A stretch of 64,000 nt of DNA from Pectobacterium carotovorum (GTDB taxonomy: Bacteria > Pseudomonadota > Gammaproteobacteria > Enterobacterales > Enterobacteriaceae): assembly GCF_900129615.1 (NCBI RefSeq), contig NZ_FQWI01000001.1, positions 248,001 to 312,000 of the forward strand. The letters run 5' to 3'. Positions 1 to 8,820 of the stretch are shown here, piece by piece (positions within the stretch are counted from its first letter, which is position 1; each line of letters starts with the position of its first letter). The notes beneath the pieces were generated by a model. The model had not been told where the DNA came from and did no database searches. It worked only from the letters and a program-made list of their open reading frames with translations. The position numbers and the translations under genes were made by a program.

Positions 1-650
1 TGACCGAGTTTCATCACGCAGATACGGTCACCCATGGTCATTGCTTCAGTCTGATCGTGGGTAACATATACGCTTGTCGCCGCTTTACCGCTTTTCTTCA
101 ACTGCTTATGCAGGTCGGAAATACGGATACGCATGGAAGCACGCAGTTTGGCATCCAGGTTTGACAACGGTTCGTCAAACAGGAACACATCTGGTTTTTT
201 AACGATGGCGCGGCCTACGGCCACACGCTGAGCCTGACCACCAGACAGCTGGCGCGGCAGACGATCCATCAGTTCTTCCAGCTCCAGAATTTTGGCCGCT
301 TCTGCTACCTGCGCTTCGATTTGCTCTTTAGGAATTTTGCTCAGTTTCAGACCAAACGCCAGGTTCTCTTTTACCGTCATGTGAGGGTAGAGGGCATAGT
401 TCTGGAACACCATCGCAATCCCACGCTCTTTTGGCGCCAGATTGTTAACAACGCGATCACCGATGCGAACTTCACCGCCGCTAATGGTTTCCAGACCTGC
501 CAGCATGCGCAGCGTGGTGGATTTCGCACAGCCAGACGGGCCGACGATAACCATGAATTCGCCGTCTTTAATCGTCAGGTCGATGCCATGAACGGCTTTG
601 AAACCGTTGGAGTATACTTTTTCCAGTTTATTGAAAATAACTTCAGCCAT
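1..650 (-). CDS. togA: TogA, oligogalacturonide ABC transporter ATP-binding subunit (3' end cut by window)
   Basis: ATPase of the TogMNAB importer, which brings oligogalacturonides from the periplasm to the cytoplasm. The visible ~216 residues start [17 protein letters not shown] and show a P-loop GPSGCAKST (~res 37-45), an ABC signature LSGGQAQR, Walker [14 protein letters not shown] and the switch region VTHDQTEA, typical of MalK/UgpC-type sugar ATPases. Two positions differ from the usual text: Ala replaces the last Gly of GxGKST, and AQR replaces RQR after LSGGQ. It lies 13 bp downstream of togN in the same operon. The C-terminal regulatory (TOBE) part lies off the left edge. Assignment rests on the motifs plus the pelW-togMN context. 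Confidence 0.93.
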   Translation of the reverse strand, partial: MAEVIFNKLEKVYSNGFKAVHGIDLTIKDGEFMVIVGPSGCAKSTTLRMLAGLETISGGEVRIGDRVVNNLAPKERGIAMVFQNYALYPHMTVKENLAFGLKLSKIPKEQIEAQVAEAAKILELEELMDRLPRQLSGGQAQRVAVGRAIVKKPDVFLFDEPLSNLDAKLRASMRIRISDLHKQLKKSGKAATSVYVTHDQTEAMTMGDRICVMKLG

Positions 651-663
651 GATAAATCCTCTA

Positions 664-1569
664 TTAACCTTTAATTCCGCTGCTGGTCACGCCTTGTACG
701 AAGTAGCGCTGTGCCAGGAAGAAAACAATGATGGATGGCAGAATGGAGATGCTGGACATGGCCAGGATTTCATTCCACGGAGCGCCTTCAGTAACGTCGA
801 TAGACATTTTCAGCGCCAGCGCAATCGGATATTTATCCACGCTATAAACATAAATCAGCGGACCGATGAAGTCGTTCATTGACCACATGAACTGGAACAG
901 CGCAACAGAGATGATGGCTGGTTTCAAAATCGGCACGACCACATACCACAGTACCTGGAAGGAATTACAGCCATCGATCTGGGCGGCTTCTTCCATATCA
1001 CGTGGTACACCACGCAGGAACTGGATCAGCATGAACACAAAGAACCCTTGTGTTGCAAACGCGACCGGCAAGTACAGTGGCAGATAGCTGTTCAGCATGC
1101 CCATTTCACGAAACATGAGGTACTGCGGAATCAGCAACACGGTGCTTGGCAGCAGCATGGTGGCAATCAGCGTAGCAAACCAGAAGTTCTTCCACGGAAT
1201 GTCAAAGCGAGCGAAGCCATAAGCCACAATCACCGAGGAGATGACGGTCAGAACCACTTTCGGAATCACATACTGGAAAGTGTTAATCATGTAGTGACCG
1301 AAATTGTATTCCGTACCGGTTTTCCAACCGTTAACGAAACCGTCCCAGGTGGCGTGAGCAGGCCACAGACCCAACGTAGTGAAAATCTCGTGGTTAGGTT
1401 TGAACGATGCTGAGAACATCCACGCCAGTGGATAAAGCATCAGTAAACCAACGAACAGCAGTATCACGTAACGGATAGCGGCACTGAGTTTTTCTTTACG
1501 CAGCGTGCGGCGTACTTCTGCAGCAGCAACTTCTTGTGCTGTAGTCAGGTTTGAATGCATGTCAGCCAT
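664..1569 (-). CDS. togN: TogN, oligogalacturonide ABC transporter permease
   Basis: Inner-membrane permease of the TogMNAB importer (MalG-type, binding-protein-dependent). About six hydrophobic segments are visible, beginning near residue 37, and the ABC-coupling EAA loop reads [21 protein letters not shown] (the usual EAA---G form). I chose the ATG at 1569 (MADMHSNL), which has AGGAGG just upstream; an upstream in-frame start would run deep into togM. The start overlaps the togM stop by 8 bp, implying translational coupling. Length is 301 aa, normal for the family. Confidence 0.93.
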   Translation of the reverse strand: MADMHSNLTTAQEVAAAEVRRTLRKEKLSAAIRYVILLFVGLLMLYPLAWMFSASFKPNHEIFTTLGLWPAHATWDGFVNGWKTGTEYNFGHYMINTFQYVIPKVVLTVISSVIVAYGFARFDIPWKNFWFATLIATMLLPSTVLLIPQYLMFREMGMLNSYLPLYLPVAFATQGFFVFMLIQFLRGVPRDMEEAAQIDGCNSFQVLWYVVVPILKPAIISVALFQFMWSMNDFIGPLIYVYSVDKYPIALALKMSIDVTEGAPWNEILAMSSISILPSIIVFFLAQRYFVQGVTSSGIKG

Positions 1570-2452
1570 TTTTTCCTCCTTTATCAGCGGAGTAGAACAC
1601 CCAGTATTTCGACGACTTAAAGGAGATAGACGCAAATACCGCAACAACCAGGAACAGAACCCATGCTAAGGCAGCACCATAACCCATATCGAAATACTTG
1701 AACGCCGTATCATAGATATAGAGCGAGAACAGGTAGGTGTAGTGCGTTGGACCGCCGCCAGTAATGACGTAAGGTGCCGTAAACTCCTGGAATGCCTGAG
1801 TGGTCTGCATGATAAAGTTAAAGAAAATAACTGGCGTAATCAGCGGTACCGTTACTTTCAGGAACATTTGCCATTTGGATGCACCGTCGATCATTGCCGC
1901 TTCATACTGAGATTGCGGAACGTTCTGCAATGCAGCCAGGAAGATAACCATCGCGGAACCGAACTGCCATACGCGCAACAGTGTTACCGACATCAGTGCC
2001 AGCGACGGCTCGCCCAGCCAGTTGATGGCGTCAAAGCCAAACACGCCGAGGAAGCTGTTTAACAAGCCATCGATAGCGAACAGTGCACGCCACAGAACGG
2101 CAATTGCCACGCTACTGCCCAGAATAGAAGGCACATAGTAAGCAGTACGGAAGAAACCGATACCACGTAATTTGAAATTAAGTACAAACGCAATTAACAA
2201 TGCGAAGATTAATTTCAATGGAATGGTCAGAAATACATAGGCAAAGGTGACGCCCATGGATTTCCAAAAGAGATCATCTTCCAGGAACATACGGTGATAG
2301 TTTTCTAGCCCCGTAAATTCAGGCGGATTGATCAAATCATACTCAGTAAAACTGAGGATAAATGACGAAACAAAGGGGAAAGCGGTAAAAACTATCAGCC
2401 CTATAATATAGGGGGAGATATAGGCTAACCCCAGCATTCTGTTTTCATTCAT
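1562..2452 (-). CDS. togM: TogM, oligogalacturonide ABC transporter permease
   Basis: Partner permease of TogN (MalF-type, 296 aa). It opens MNENRMLGLAYISPYIIGL with a first membrane segment at about residues 10-30 and further hydrophobic stretches. The coupling loop contains EAAMIDGASKWQMF before the last membrane spans. It is 47 bp downstream of pelW with no terminator between, so pelW-togMNAB probably forms one transcript, as described for Dickeya. Function in oligogalacturonide uptake is inferred from that conserved arrangement. Confidence 0.93.
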   Translation of the reverse strand: MNENRMLGLAYISPYIIGLIVFTAFPFVSSFILSFTEYDLINPPEFTGLENYHRMFLEDDLFWKSMGVTFAYVFLTIPLKLIFALLIAFVLNFKLRGIGFFRTAYYVPSILGSSVAIAVLWRALFAIDGLLNSFLGVFGFDAINWLGEPSLALMSVTLLRVWQFGSAMVIFLAALQNVPQSQYEAAMIDGASKWQMFLKVTVPLITPVIFFNFIMQTTQAFQEFTAPYVITGGGPTHYTYLFSLYIYDTAFKYFDMGYGAALAWVLFLVVAVFASISFKSSKYWVFYSADKGGKNG

Positions 2453-2499
2453 AATGCTTACCTATTGATTAATTGTGAACCATTAAAAAAAACATAAAA

Positions 2500-4131
2500 T
2501 TAAGCTGTTAATAACTCTGGATAAATTAATTCCACGTCATAAACAATTCTATTTTCCCCATTAACGTGAAAATCCCCGTGAACATATCCACCTTGTGTCA
2601 GATACTGCGGGATGTCGTTTAATTTGTTGCGACAAGCGGCAACGAAAGTCAGTAAAGCCAGCGGATAGGTATCATCCAGACGAACATAACGATGCTGTGC
2701 GGAGCGAACGAACAAACCACGATGGAAATGTTGTTCAAACAGAACGCCAGCCAACTGCGCGGCGTAATGTGCCCAGGATTCTGATTGTTTGTGATCGGCC
2801 AGTTCGATAACGGTCAATAAAAGTACCGGGCTGGCGATGTGCTGAATCTCTTCTTTGTTCAGCCGCGTCAGCATGGTGTTAACCAGTGCATACAGGTCCT
2901 CATCGCCGCTCAGACGATAAGCACGAACCAGCGGTAATAAATAATCACCTTCTAATGCAAACGGTTTTAATTCCGTACCCGCTTTACCATAATAGCCATC
3001 GCGTTTAAAACGGTAGCCCGTCATGTCCTGGCCGTTGTTCCACATCGGGCGCAGTGTATTGCTGGTGACATCGTAGGCGTACTGATAGTAATTTTTTAAC
3101 CCTGAAATAACCCAATCCAGCATTTCTGCATCAGGCTGCGTGCGGAGAATATCCAACATTGCCAGTGGGTTATCAATCAGCAGTGGGCGCATATCACGGA
3201 ACAGCACATTGGCTTCACGCGCGATTTCACCGAACTCTGGGCCAAACTGGCGTTGAGCACGATCGCCAAACCAGGATTGCGTCTGGTTATCGTCTTCCGG
3301 CACCGGCTGACGCTGCTGTGGTGAACTGAACTGATACACCGGCATACCGGTTTCTGGGTTGCGAGCCAAAACGTATTGGCGATAAAGATGCTTACCCCAG
3401 GCCGCGGCGTGACTATCGCCCGTATATTCTGCGTATTTGAACGCGGCATAAATCAGGTCTGTGCCTGCATTAACAAAAGTCAGCCCCTTCGTTAATGGCA
3501 AAACAGGCCACTGTGCCGGATCGACGACATCATGGCGGGCATGCAGGAAAACATTCGGATCGCGTTTTTTGCTGTAATCACCATGACGACCCAGATCCAG
3601 TGACTCCCAGTCTTCAACGTGTGCGTTCCAGAAACCCTGAAAGAAATTCAGCGTCTTTTCCGCATTAACACGGTGCAACAACGCGTAATAGGGTAGGTGG
3701 TGCTTTAATTCATGCACCTGAGCTTTGGATTCTGGCCCTTCGCCTGCCAGCGTATCCAAGTTAATAAAGCGGTGACCGCCCCAGAAGAACAGGCCGCTAT
3801 TGTCATCAACGAAATGATCCAGGAAATATTCGCTTTGTGCGATAGCGTGTTGCTGGTAACTCTCATTACCCGTAACGACGCTCATGGCGCATAGCGTTCT
3901 TAGCCAATTTTGCTGGCTGGCAAAATTAGAAATAGGTGCGCTATGTCCATCTGGGAATTGCCACATCGCAGGTGCATAATTTTCCACATCAAAACCGTCA
4001 GCCAATAATAACGTCGGCTGACTTTGGCTGCGGCCTTTATCCTGAACGCAGGCAATGTGGCTATCGAGTGCTGCAACCCATTCGTCGAGCTGCGACTTCC
4101 TGCTGGTGTATAAGTTTTCAAAAATACTCAT
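2500..4131 (-). CDS. pelW: PelW, cytoplasmic exo-pectate lyase (polysaccharide lyase family 2)
   Basis: Intracellular lyase that cuts imported oligogalacturonides to unsaturated digalacturonate by beta-elimination; family PL2. The protein is 543 aa from the ATG at 4131 (MSIFENLYTSRKSQLDEW). No signal peptide is visible, consistent with a cytoplasmic enzyme. It is followed by togMNA on the same strand, coupling uptake with degradation. A KdgR-type box lies 40-60 bp upstream of the start, so induction by pectin breakdown products is expected. An in-frame extension to 4182 exists but would run through the KdgR box, so the downstream ATG was chosen. Confidence 0.92.
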   Translation of the reverse strand: MSIFENLYTSRKSQLDEWVAALDSHIACVQDKGRSQSQPTLLLADGFDVENYAPAMWQFPDGHSAPISNFASQQNWLRTLCAMSVVTGNESYQQHAIAQSEYFLDHFVDDNSGLFFWGGHRFINLDTLAGEGPESKAQVHELKHHLPYYALLHRVNAEKTLNFFQGFWNAHVEDWESLDLGRHGDYSKKRDPNVFLHARHDVVDPAQWPVLPLTKGLTFVNAGTDLIYAAFKYAEYTGDSHAAAWGKHLYRQYVLARNPETGMPVYQFSSPQQRQPVPEDDNQTQSWFGDRAQRQFGPEFGEIAREANVLFRDMRPLLIDNPLAMLDILRTQPDAEMLDWVISGLKNYYQYAYDVTSNTLRPMWNNGQDMTGYRFKRDGYYGKAGTELKPFALEGDYLLPLVRAYRLSGDEDLYALVNTMLTRLNKEEIQHIASPVLLLTVIELADHKQSESWAHYAAQLAGVLFEQHFHRGLFVRSAQHRYVRLDDTYPLALLTFVAACRNKLNDIPQYLTQGGYVHGDFHVNGENRIVYDVELIYPELLTA

Positions 4132-4171
4132 GGAGTACCTTCTTATGGAACCGTGTGAACAGTTCCTTATA

Positions 4172-4192
4172 AATAGAAACACTGTTTTGATT
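4172..4192. promoter_or_regulatory. KdgR operator upstream of pelW
   Basis: The stretch reads AATAGAAACACTGTTTTGAT, close to the KdgR consensus palindrome (AATGAAACANTGTTTCATT). It lies just upstream of the pelW start, where KdgR would repress the pelW-tog operon in the absence of 2-keto-3-deoxygluconate. Confidence 0.82.
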
Positions 4193-4240
4193 GATTATAT
4201 TGCGCTATTAACCTTGTCGTCATGCACGCAATATCGAAAG

Positions 4241-4256
4241 TGTGATCAAAGTCGGA
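4241..4256. promoter_or_regulatory. Possible CRP site upstream of pelW
   Basis: TGTGA-N6-TCGGA matches one CRP half-site fully and three of five bases of the other. It lies about 50 bp upstream of the KdgR box, a plausible activator position. Pectin genes of this group are known to be CRP-activated, but this site is only inferred. Confidence 0.4.
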
Positions 4257-4339
4257 ACGTTGTTTTGATTTTTTTTTAAGAAAGGATTTTGGCAGGAGAA
4301 AGAATCATGAAAAGCGAAATAACAACTTGAAAAACAAAT

Positions 4340-4367
4340 AAAAAGCACAACCGGAATTGTGCTTTTT
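4340..4367 (-). terminator. Intrinsic terminator after kduD
   Basis: AAAAAGCACAA, a 6-base loop, then TTGTGCTTTTT: a symmetric stem flanked by A and T runs. It lies 39 bp past the kduD stop and separates kduD from the pelW promoter. Confidence 0.8.
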
Positions 4368-4405
4368 ATCGTAGGTTGGCGAAATGCTGCTAAGAAAAAC
4401 TGCGC

Positions 4406-5167
4406 TTAGCGAGCCAGCCAGCCACCATCAACGGCAATCGTGTAACCATTGATGTAGTCAGATGCGCTGGATGCCAGGAAGACGGACGGGCCCATCAGAT
4501 CCTGTGGCAAACCCCAACGGCCAGCTGGGATACGATCCAGAATTTCTTTGCTGCGTTCTTCATCGGCGCGCAGTTGCTGGGTATTGTTGGTAGCCATATA
4601 TCCCGGTGCAATTGCGTTGACGTTGATACCGTGTTTTGCCCACTCGTTCGCCATCAGACGGGTTACGCCCATAACAGCGCTTTTTGATGCGGTATAAGAA
4701 GGTACGCGGATACCACCCTGGAAGGACAGCATAGAAGCGATATTGATGATCTTACCGCCTTTACCTTGCTTGATGAACTGGCGAGCAACGGTCTGAGACA
4801 TAAAGAAAACGCTCTTAATGTTCAGGTTCATTACGTCGTCCCAGTTTTTCTCACTGAAATCGATCGCATCTTCACGACGGATGATACCGGCGTTGTTAAC
4901 CAGAATGTCAACGTGGCCAAATTCAGCAACGGCTTTCTCTACCAGCTCTGCATGACCAGAGACATTGCTCATGTCGGCAGTCAGGCTCAGGAAACGACGT
5001 CCCAGTGCGGTGACTTTTTCGATAGTGTCTTTCGGTTCAACGATGTTGACGCCGACGATATCACAACCTGCTTGTGCCAGACCGATAGCCATGCCTTGAC
5101 CCAAACCCGTATCACAACCCGTGATCAGAGCAACTTTACCTTGCAAATCAAAAGAATTTAAAATCAT
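4406..5167 (-). CDS. kduD: KduD, 2-dehydro-3-deoxy-D-gluconate 5-dehydrogenase
   Basis: Short-chain dehydrogenase (253 aa) that reduces 2,5-diketo-3-deoxygluconate to 2-keto-3-deoxygluconate with NAD(P)H in pectin and uronate breakdown. Visible SDR features are the cofactor motif TGCDTGLGQG (~res 17-26), NNAGI (~res 91), a catalytic Ser region (IASMLSFQGG), YTASK (~res 158) and the C-terminal VDGGWLAR. E. coli has kduI upstream of kduD in one operon; here only a damaged kduI tail is left upstream (5251-5453), so kduD now stands alone and its promoter must lie at or beyond that remnant. Confidence 0.95.
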   Translation of the reverse strand: MILNSFDLQGKVALITGCDTGLGQGMAIGLAQAGCDIVGVNIVEPKDTIEKVTALGRRFLSLTADMSNVSGHAELVEKAVAEFGHVDILVNNAGIIRREDAIDFSEKNWDDVMNLNIKSVFFMSQTVARQFIKQGKGGKIINIASMLSFQGGIRVPSYTASKSAVMGVTRLMANEWAKHGINVNAIAPGYMATNNTQQLRADEERSKEILDRIPAGRWGLPQDLMGPSVFLASSASDYINGYTIAVDGGWLAR

Positions 5168-5250
5168 ATCTGTAATCTCTCTATAAGCGACAAAATACTT
5201 AGTCGTTAGCTGTTACTGTAGGGAACACCGGTAATTCCGGTTGAAAGCGA

Positions 5251-5453
5251 TTAACGTAACTCGCTAACCTTGACGTGATCCATGTCACCGAAAACGTGAT
5301 TCTCGCCAACCATGCCCCAGATAAAGGTGTAGCGTCTGGTGCCAACACCGGAATGCATCGACCAGATCGGTGTAATCACCGTCCGCTCGTTTTTTATGCG
5401 CTATGACGGGCTTCCTGCTGCTAACCCACCATGTGGAAAACTGCCGTTTCATT
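5251..5453 (-). pseudogene. kduI: Decayed 3' remnant of kduI (5-keto-4-deoxyuronate isomerase)
   Basis: Minus-strand translation ending at the TAA 5251-5253 gives [18 protein letters not shown], then [19 protein letters not shown]. This matches the C-terminus of KduI (E. coli: [20 protein letters not shown]..). Upstream, [10 protein letters not shown] still matches, but the frame then shifts: VFHMVG, a TAG stop, then QQEARH continue the similarity in another frame. Farther upstream I see no convincing KduI sequence, so most of the gene is missing. It sits 84 bp upstream of kduD, the expected kduI position. An intact copy may exist elsewhere in the genome. Confidence 0.85.
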
Positions 5454-5590
5454 ACTTACTGTTTCTGGTGAAAGCGCCGGGCGAAACAGATGATGTCGCG
5501 TGGCAGTGACAACGTCACCTGTTCCTCAACCTGCCCGGTTCTTTCTTGTTATGCGGGATGATAGTTTGGATGGGATGTGAATTCAATAAA

Positions 5591-5609
5591 AATGAAATAA
5601 TGTTTTATT
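5591..5609. promoter_or_regulatory. KdgR operator between the kduI remnant and kdgF
   Basis: AATGAAATAATGTTTTATT matches the KdgR palindrome at nearly every conserved position. It is 159 bp upstream of the kdgF start and could control kdgF on the plus strand and, on the other side, the transcript that once carried kduI-kduD. Confidence 0.8.
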
Positions 5610-5767
5610 TATTTCTTGAGGGCCGTCATGGTTTTGCTTATTTTATGTTTCTTCTGGTACTGATGTGGCTAAAATGTCGCAATCCATAATCATACCCTCG
5701 TTGTCGTGCACGGTTTGTTGACGCAATCGAAGGTATGGGCAATAAAAGCGTTAGAGGAGAGATGACG

Positions 5768-6100
5768 ATGAGAAGATACTTTATTGATGATGAAACGCCG
5801 TGGGAAGAGTTGGGCGGTGGCATTAAACGTAAAATCATGACCTGGAGCGATGAGCTGATGATGGTTTACGTGCACTTTGATAAAGGTGCGATTGGTACGC
5901 CGCACTTCCATGAGATTCACGATCAGATTGCTTATGTTGCCGCTGGCAGCTTTGAAGTCGTGATCGAAGGTGAGAAACGTATCCTGAAAACGGGTGATGC
6001 TTATCTGGCAGTGAAAAACGAGATGCACGGTGTGGTCTCGCTGGAAGACGGCAGCGTCCTGATCGATGCTTTCTCGCCTAAGCGAGCGGATTTCCTGTAA
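5768..6100 (+). CDS. kdgF: KdgF, cupin enzyme linearising unsaturated galacturonate
   Basis: Small cupin (110 aa) that promotes conversion of 4,5-unsaturated galacturonate to 5-keto-4-deoxyuronate in pectin breakdown. Metal-binding residues known for KdgF are present: H46 and H48 in PHFHEIHDQ, Q53, and H87 in NEMHGV. I chose the ATG at 5768 because AGGAG ends 8 bases before it; an ATG at 5762 is too close to that site. A KdgR box lies upstream. Its product is the substrate of KduI, whose local gene is broken. Confidence 0.93.
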   Translation: MRRYFIDDETPWEELGGGIKRKIMTWSDELMMVYVHFDKGAIGTPHFHEIHDQIAYVAAGSFEVVIEGEKRILKTGDAYLAVKNEMHGVVSLEDGSVLIDAFSPKRADFL

Positions 6101-6106
6101 TGCTTC

Positions 6107-6140
6107 AAAGCGTGGTCAGCCAGTAGACTGGCCACGCTTT
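6107..6140. terminator. Bidirectional terminator between kdgF and hxpB
   Basis: A 13-bp stem AAAGCGTGGTCAG / CTGGCCACGCTTT (one G-T pair) with an 8-base loop, starting 6 bp past the kdgF stop. A/T runs flank both sides, so it may also serve the convergent hxpB. Confidence 0.8.
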
Positions 6141-6201
6141 CGTCATATCCCACGATGTCTGCTTTTCTCTTCTTTTACTTCTACTTCTTTATTCCTAATT
6201 C

Positions 6202-6867
6202 CTAGACTACATGTTCGGCGGTCAGATGATTAAGGGAATCCAGCTTATAGTCTGCCAGCGCCCAGCGAGCGTCATCGCGAAAGTCAGCCTGTGGAATAAC
6301 GATTGAACGCATGCGTGCCGCTTTGGTTGCGATCATGCCGTTCACCGAATCTTCCAGCGTCACACAGTGTGTCGGAGGAATGCCGAGTCCGTTTGCGGCA
6401 TTCAAATAGACCTCTGGATGAGGCTTGCTATACGGCAGTGTCTCGGCTGACATTAGGACATCAAAGTAGTGTTCCAGATTAAACATGCGCAGCACCTGCT
6501 GCTGCATGCGGAGCGGCGAAGCGGAAGCCAGCCCAATTTTGAGATTCTGTTCACGACACAGTTGCAGCGCATGTTCGACGCCGGGTAAGAGGGGGCGCTG
6601 TTCGGCAACGAGTTCAATCGCGCGATCGATAATACGGCGGACGACCTCGTCCCGGGTGGGTGTCCCCCAGGGAGAACGCTGATACCAGAGTTCGACCACC
6701 ATATCGATGCGTAAACCCAAAGTATCTTTCATGGATTCTCGTAGTGAAATGTCTACGCCAAGCGAGGCGATAACCTCGAGTTCGGCCTTGTCCCACAGCG
6801 GTTCTGAATCAATCAGCAGCCCATCCATATCGAAAATCGCCGCTCGTATAGAAGAATCAAAGGACAT
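6202..6867 (-). CDS. hxpB: HxpB (YniC), HAD-family hexitol/2-deoxyglucose-6-phosphate phosphatase
   Basis: Cytoplasmic HAD phosphatase, 221 aa, acting on sugar and hexitol phosphates. Motif I FDMDGLLIDSEP (~res 12-23) carries the nucleophile and acid/base Asp; motif II is the Ser in LASASP; the Lys region is SKPHPEVY; motif III is TLEDSVNGM. A helical cap lies between motifs I and II. It is divergent from yniB, as in E. coli (yniC-yniB-yniA). Confidence 0.92.
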   Translation of the reverse strand: MSFDSSIRAAIFDMDGLLIDSEPLWDKAELEVIASLGVDISLRESMKDTLGLRIDMVVELWYQRSPWGTPTRDEVVRRIIDRAIELVAEQRPLLPGVEHALQLCREQNLKIGLASASPLRMQQQVLRMFNLEHYFDVLMSAETLPYSKPHPEVYLNAANGLGIPPTHCVTLEDSVNGMIATKAARMRSIVIPQADFRDDARWALADYKLDSLNHLTAEHVV

Positions 6868-7053
6868 ACCACTGGCTCCGTCAGCAAAGGAAAAGAAAAT
6901 TTACTGATAAACTATACCCTAATAAGTCGAGTTGCAGGGTACGACTCTGGCTATGCGGGAGATAAAGTGTTGACTGCGCGTAAAGTTACAGTAGGCTACC
7001 CGTCGTACTAAAACGATATATTACCGATGTTGCGTCGCTAAGAAGGGGTTCTC

Positions 7054-7602
7054 ATGACGTATCAACAGGCTGGCCGAATTGCCGTCGTTAAACGCATTGC
7101 CGGATGGATCCTTTTTATTCCCGCGCTGCTTTCAACCTTCGTCTCGCTGGCTAATTATCTCTACGCTTATACCCAGAAAAAACAGGGCATTGATGCTGTT
7201 CTTCTGGATTTTGTGCACCTGATGGTCGACATGGTGCGCTTTAATACGCCTTTCCTGAATATTTTTTGGTACAACTCGCCGGTACCGGATTTTACGCGTT
7301 TTTTCAGTGGGGCGACGCTGATGTTTTGGCTGATCTACATCCTGATTTTTATTGGTCTGGCTTTACAGGTTTCGGGTGCCCGGATGTCTCGTCAGGCGAA
7401 GGCTATTAAGGAAGGCGTTGAAGATCAACTGATTCTGGAAAAGATGAAAGGTGATGGTGGGAACACGCGTGAGACGCTGGAATCACGTGTTATTGTTCCT
7501 GGACACACGATTTTTGTGCAATTCTTTCCGCTTTATATCCTGCCGGTGATTATCGCGGGTATTGGCTATCTGGTGTTACGTTTATTAGGGCTGCCAGTCT
7601 GA
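7054..7602 (+). CDS. yniB: YniB family inner-membrane protein
   Basis: A 182-aa membrane protein starting MTYQQAGRIAVVKRIAGW, closely like E. coli YniB. Hydrophobic segments lie near residues 14-34, 85-105 and 155-180. GARMSRQAKAIKEGVEDQL is a conserved cytoplasmic-looking stretch. No enzymatic motif is visible and the function is unknown. AAGGGG lies 9 bp before the ATG. Confidence 0.88.
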   Translation: MTYQQAGRIAVVKRIAGWILFIPALLSTFVSLANYLYAYTQKKQGIDAVLLDFVHLMVDMVRFNTPFLNIFWYNSPVPDFTRFFSGATLMFWLIYILIFIGLALQVSGARMSRQAKAIKEGVEDQLILEKMKGDGGNTRETLESRVIVPGHTIFVQFFPLYILPVIIAGIGYLVLRLLGLPV

Positions 7603-7608
7603 TTAACG

Positions 7609-7633
7609 GTCTGGCGCAGCCGTTGCGCCAGAC
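7609..7633. terminator. Hairpin between yniB and yniA
   Basis: GTCTGGCGCA and TGCGCCAGAC form a 10-bp stem with a 5-base loop just after the yniB stop. The T-rich tail is delayed (TATTCTTTTC), so termination is likely but not certain. Confidence 0.6.
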
Positions 7634-7688
7634 GCGGTATTCTTTTCACCTTAGATCAAGCATCTTATATCAGCGCAACCATTTCGCC

Positions 7689-8549
7689 TTAGATTAAAAG
7701 CTGCCTCTCAATGAGCTGTTGTGCTTCAACAATATGTTTGCCGCCGAAAAGATTGGCGCGGTTAAGCAGATAATAAATCTGGTAAATGGGCTGGCGATCG
7801 ATAAAGCCTTTATCCAACGGCCACACGCTCTGGTAACCATCATAAATCTGTGGCGGCAGGGCCGGGTAGCGTGGCAGCATCGCTAAGTCACATTCTCTGT
7901 CTCCCCAATAGCAGGCTGGATCGAACAGATAAGCGCCATCCTGACTATTTGCACAGTTATCTGGCCATAAGTCACCGTGCAAGAGCGACGGCTGGGGCTG
8001 ATGTCCTGCCAGACGTTCCTCAACGCGGGCGATTAGCGTTTCAATATGACCAAAATGCATCCCTTTTTCTGCCGCCAGCTGTAACTGCCAGCCAATACGC
8101 TGTTCGGCAAAAAAGGTCGCCCAGCGCCGCTGCCAACTGTTTGGCTGAGGCGTTGTTGAGAGGTCGTTATCGAAATCCAGTCCAAATTGTGGCTGATCGC
8201 TCCATTGATGCAGGCGTGCTAACTGTTCACCCAGGCACCAGGCGCTGTGCGCATCCAACGGTTTGACGGGCAGATATTGCAGAAGCAAGAAGCTGTGATC
8301 GCGTGAACTACCGACACCATAGACGGCGGGTACACGCACCGTATTGCTGCGGCTCAGCAAGTGAAGTTGATCGGCTTCAGCAGTGAATTTGGCCAGCATT
8401 TCACGACTATCGCATTTTACGAAAACGTCATGCTCGCCGTAGCGGACATACCAGGCTGGATGTATTTCACCGCCGGATAATTCGTGATGCTCCTGAATAT
8501 CCGCAGTACCGTGATGCTCTTCCAAAAGTCGGCTGATAGCTTGCCACAT
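7689..8549 (-). CDS. yniA: YniA, fructosamine-kinase-like protein
   Basis: Member of the fructosamine/ketosamine-3-kinase family (286 aa). Phosphotransferase-fold motifs are visible: LLHGDLWPDNC (catalytic loop, ~res 188-198) and LFDPACYWGDRECDLAM (metal site and following helix). The family phosphorylates glycated amines, aiding removal of sugar adducts; the exact substrate here is not shown. It is convergent with yniB, as in E. coli. Confidence 0.9.
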   Translation of the reverse strand: MWQAISRLLEEHHGTADIQEHHELSGGEIHPAWYVRYGEHDVFVKCDSREMLAKFTAEADQLHLLSRSNTVRVPAVYGVGSSRDHSFLLLQYLPVKPLDAHSAWCLGEQLARLHQWSDQPQFGLDFDNDLSTTPQPNSWQRRWATFFAEQRIGWQLQLAAEKGMHFGHIETLIARVEERLAGHQPQPSLLHGDLWPDNCANSQDGAYLFDPACYWGDRECDLAMLPRYPALPPQIYDGYQSVWPLDKGFIDRQPIYQIYYLLNRANLFGGKHIVEAQQLIERQLLI

Positions 8550-8760
8550 AAGGTCATCCTCCCGTTGATGTTGCCCGATACGATGCTGTTCACTGGGGTG
8601 ATTCGTTTACGGTAACCCATTGAGCACAATAAAAATGGAATCTATCGCACAGTGATAACCGATAGGCCGAGATAACGAGAAACAAGTATAGTCGGAATTA
8701 AAAATAGCGGAGTTAGGACGACGCTCAATCCGGTAGATAAGGCAATGAAATAGCGCATTA

Positions 8761-8796
8761 ATGACGTAACCGACGGCTGCTTTCCGGTTACGTCAT
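8761..8796. terminator. Strong hairpin after sitD
   Basis: A perfect 12-bp stem ATGACGTAACCG / CGGTTACGTCAT with a 12-base loop lies 25 bp downstream of sitD in the 271-bp gap before yniA. There is no T run on the minus strand, so it could be an mRNA-stabilising hairpin rather than a classic terminator. Nothing else is evident in this gap. Confidence 0.5.
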
Positions 8797-8820
8797 GCTA
8801 AAAGGCTGAGGGCGAAAGGA

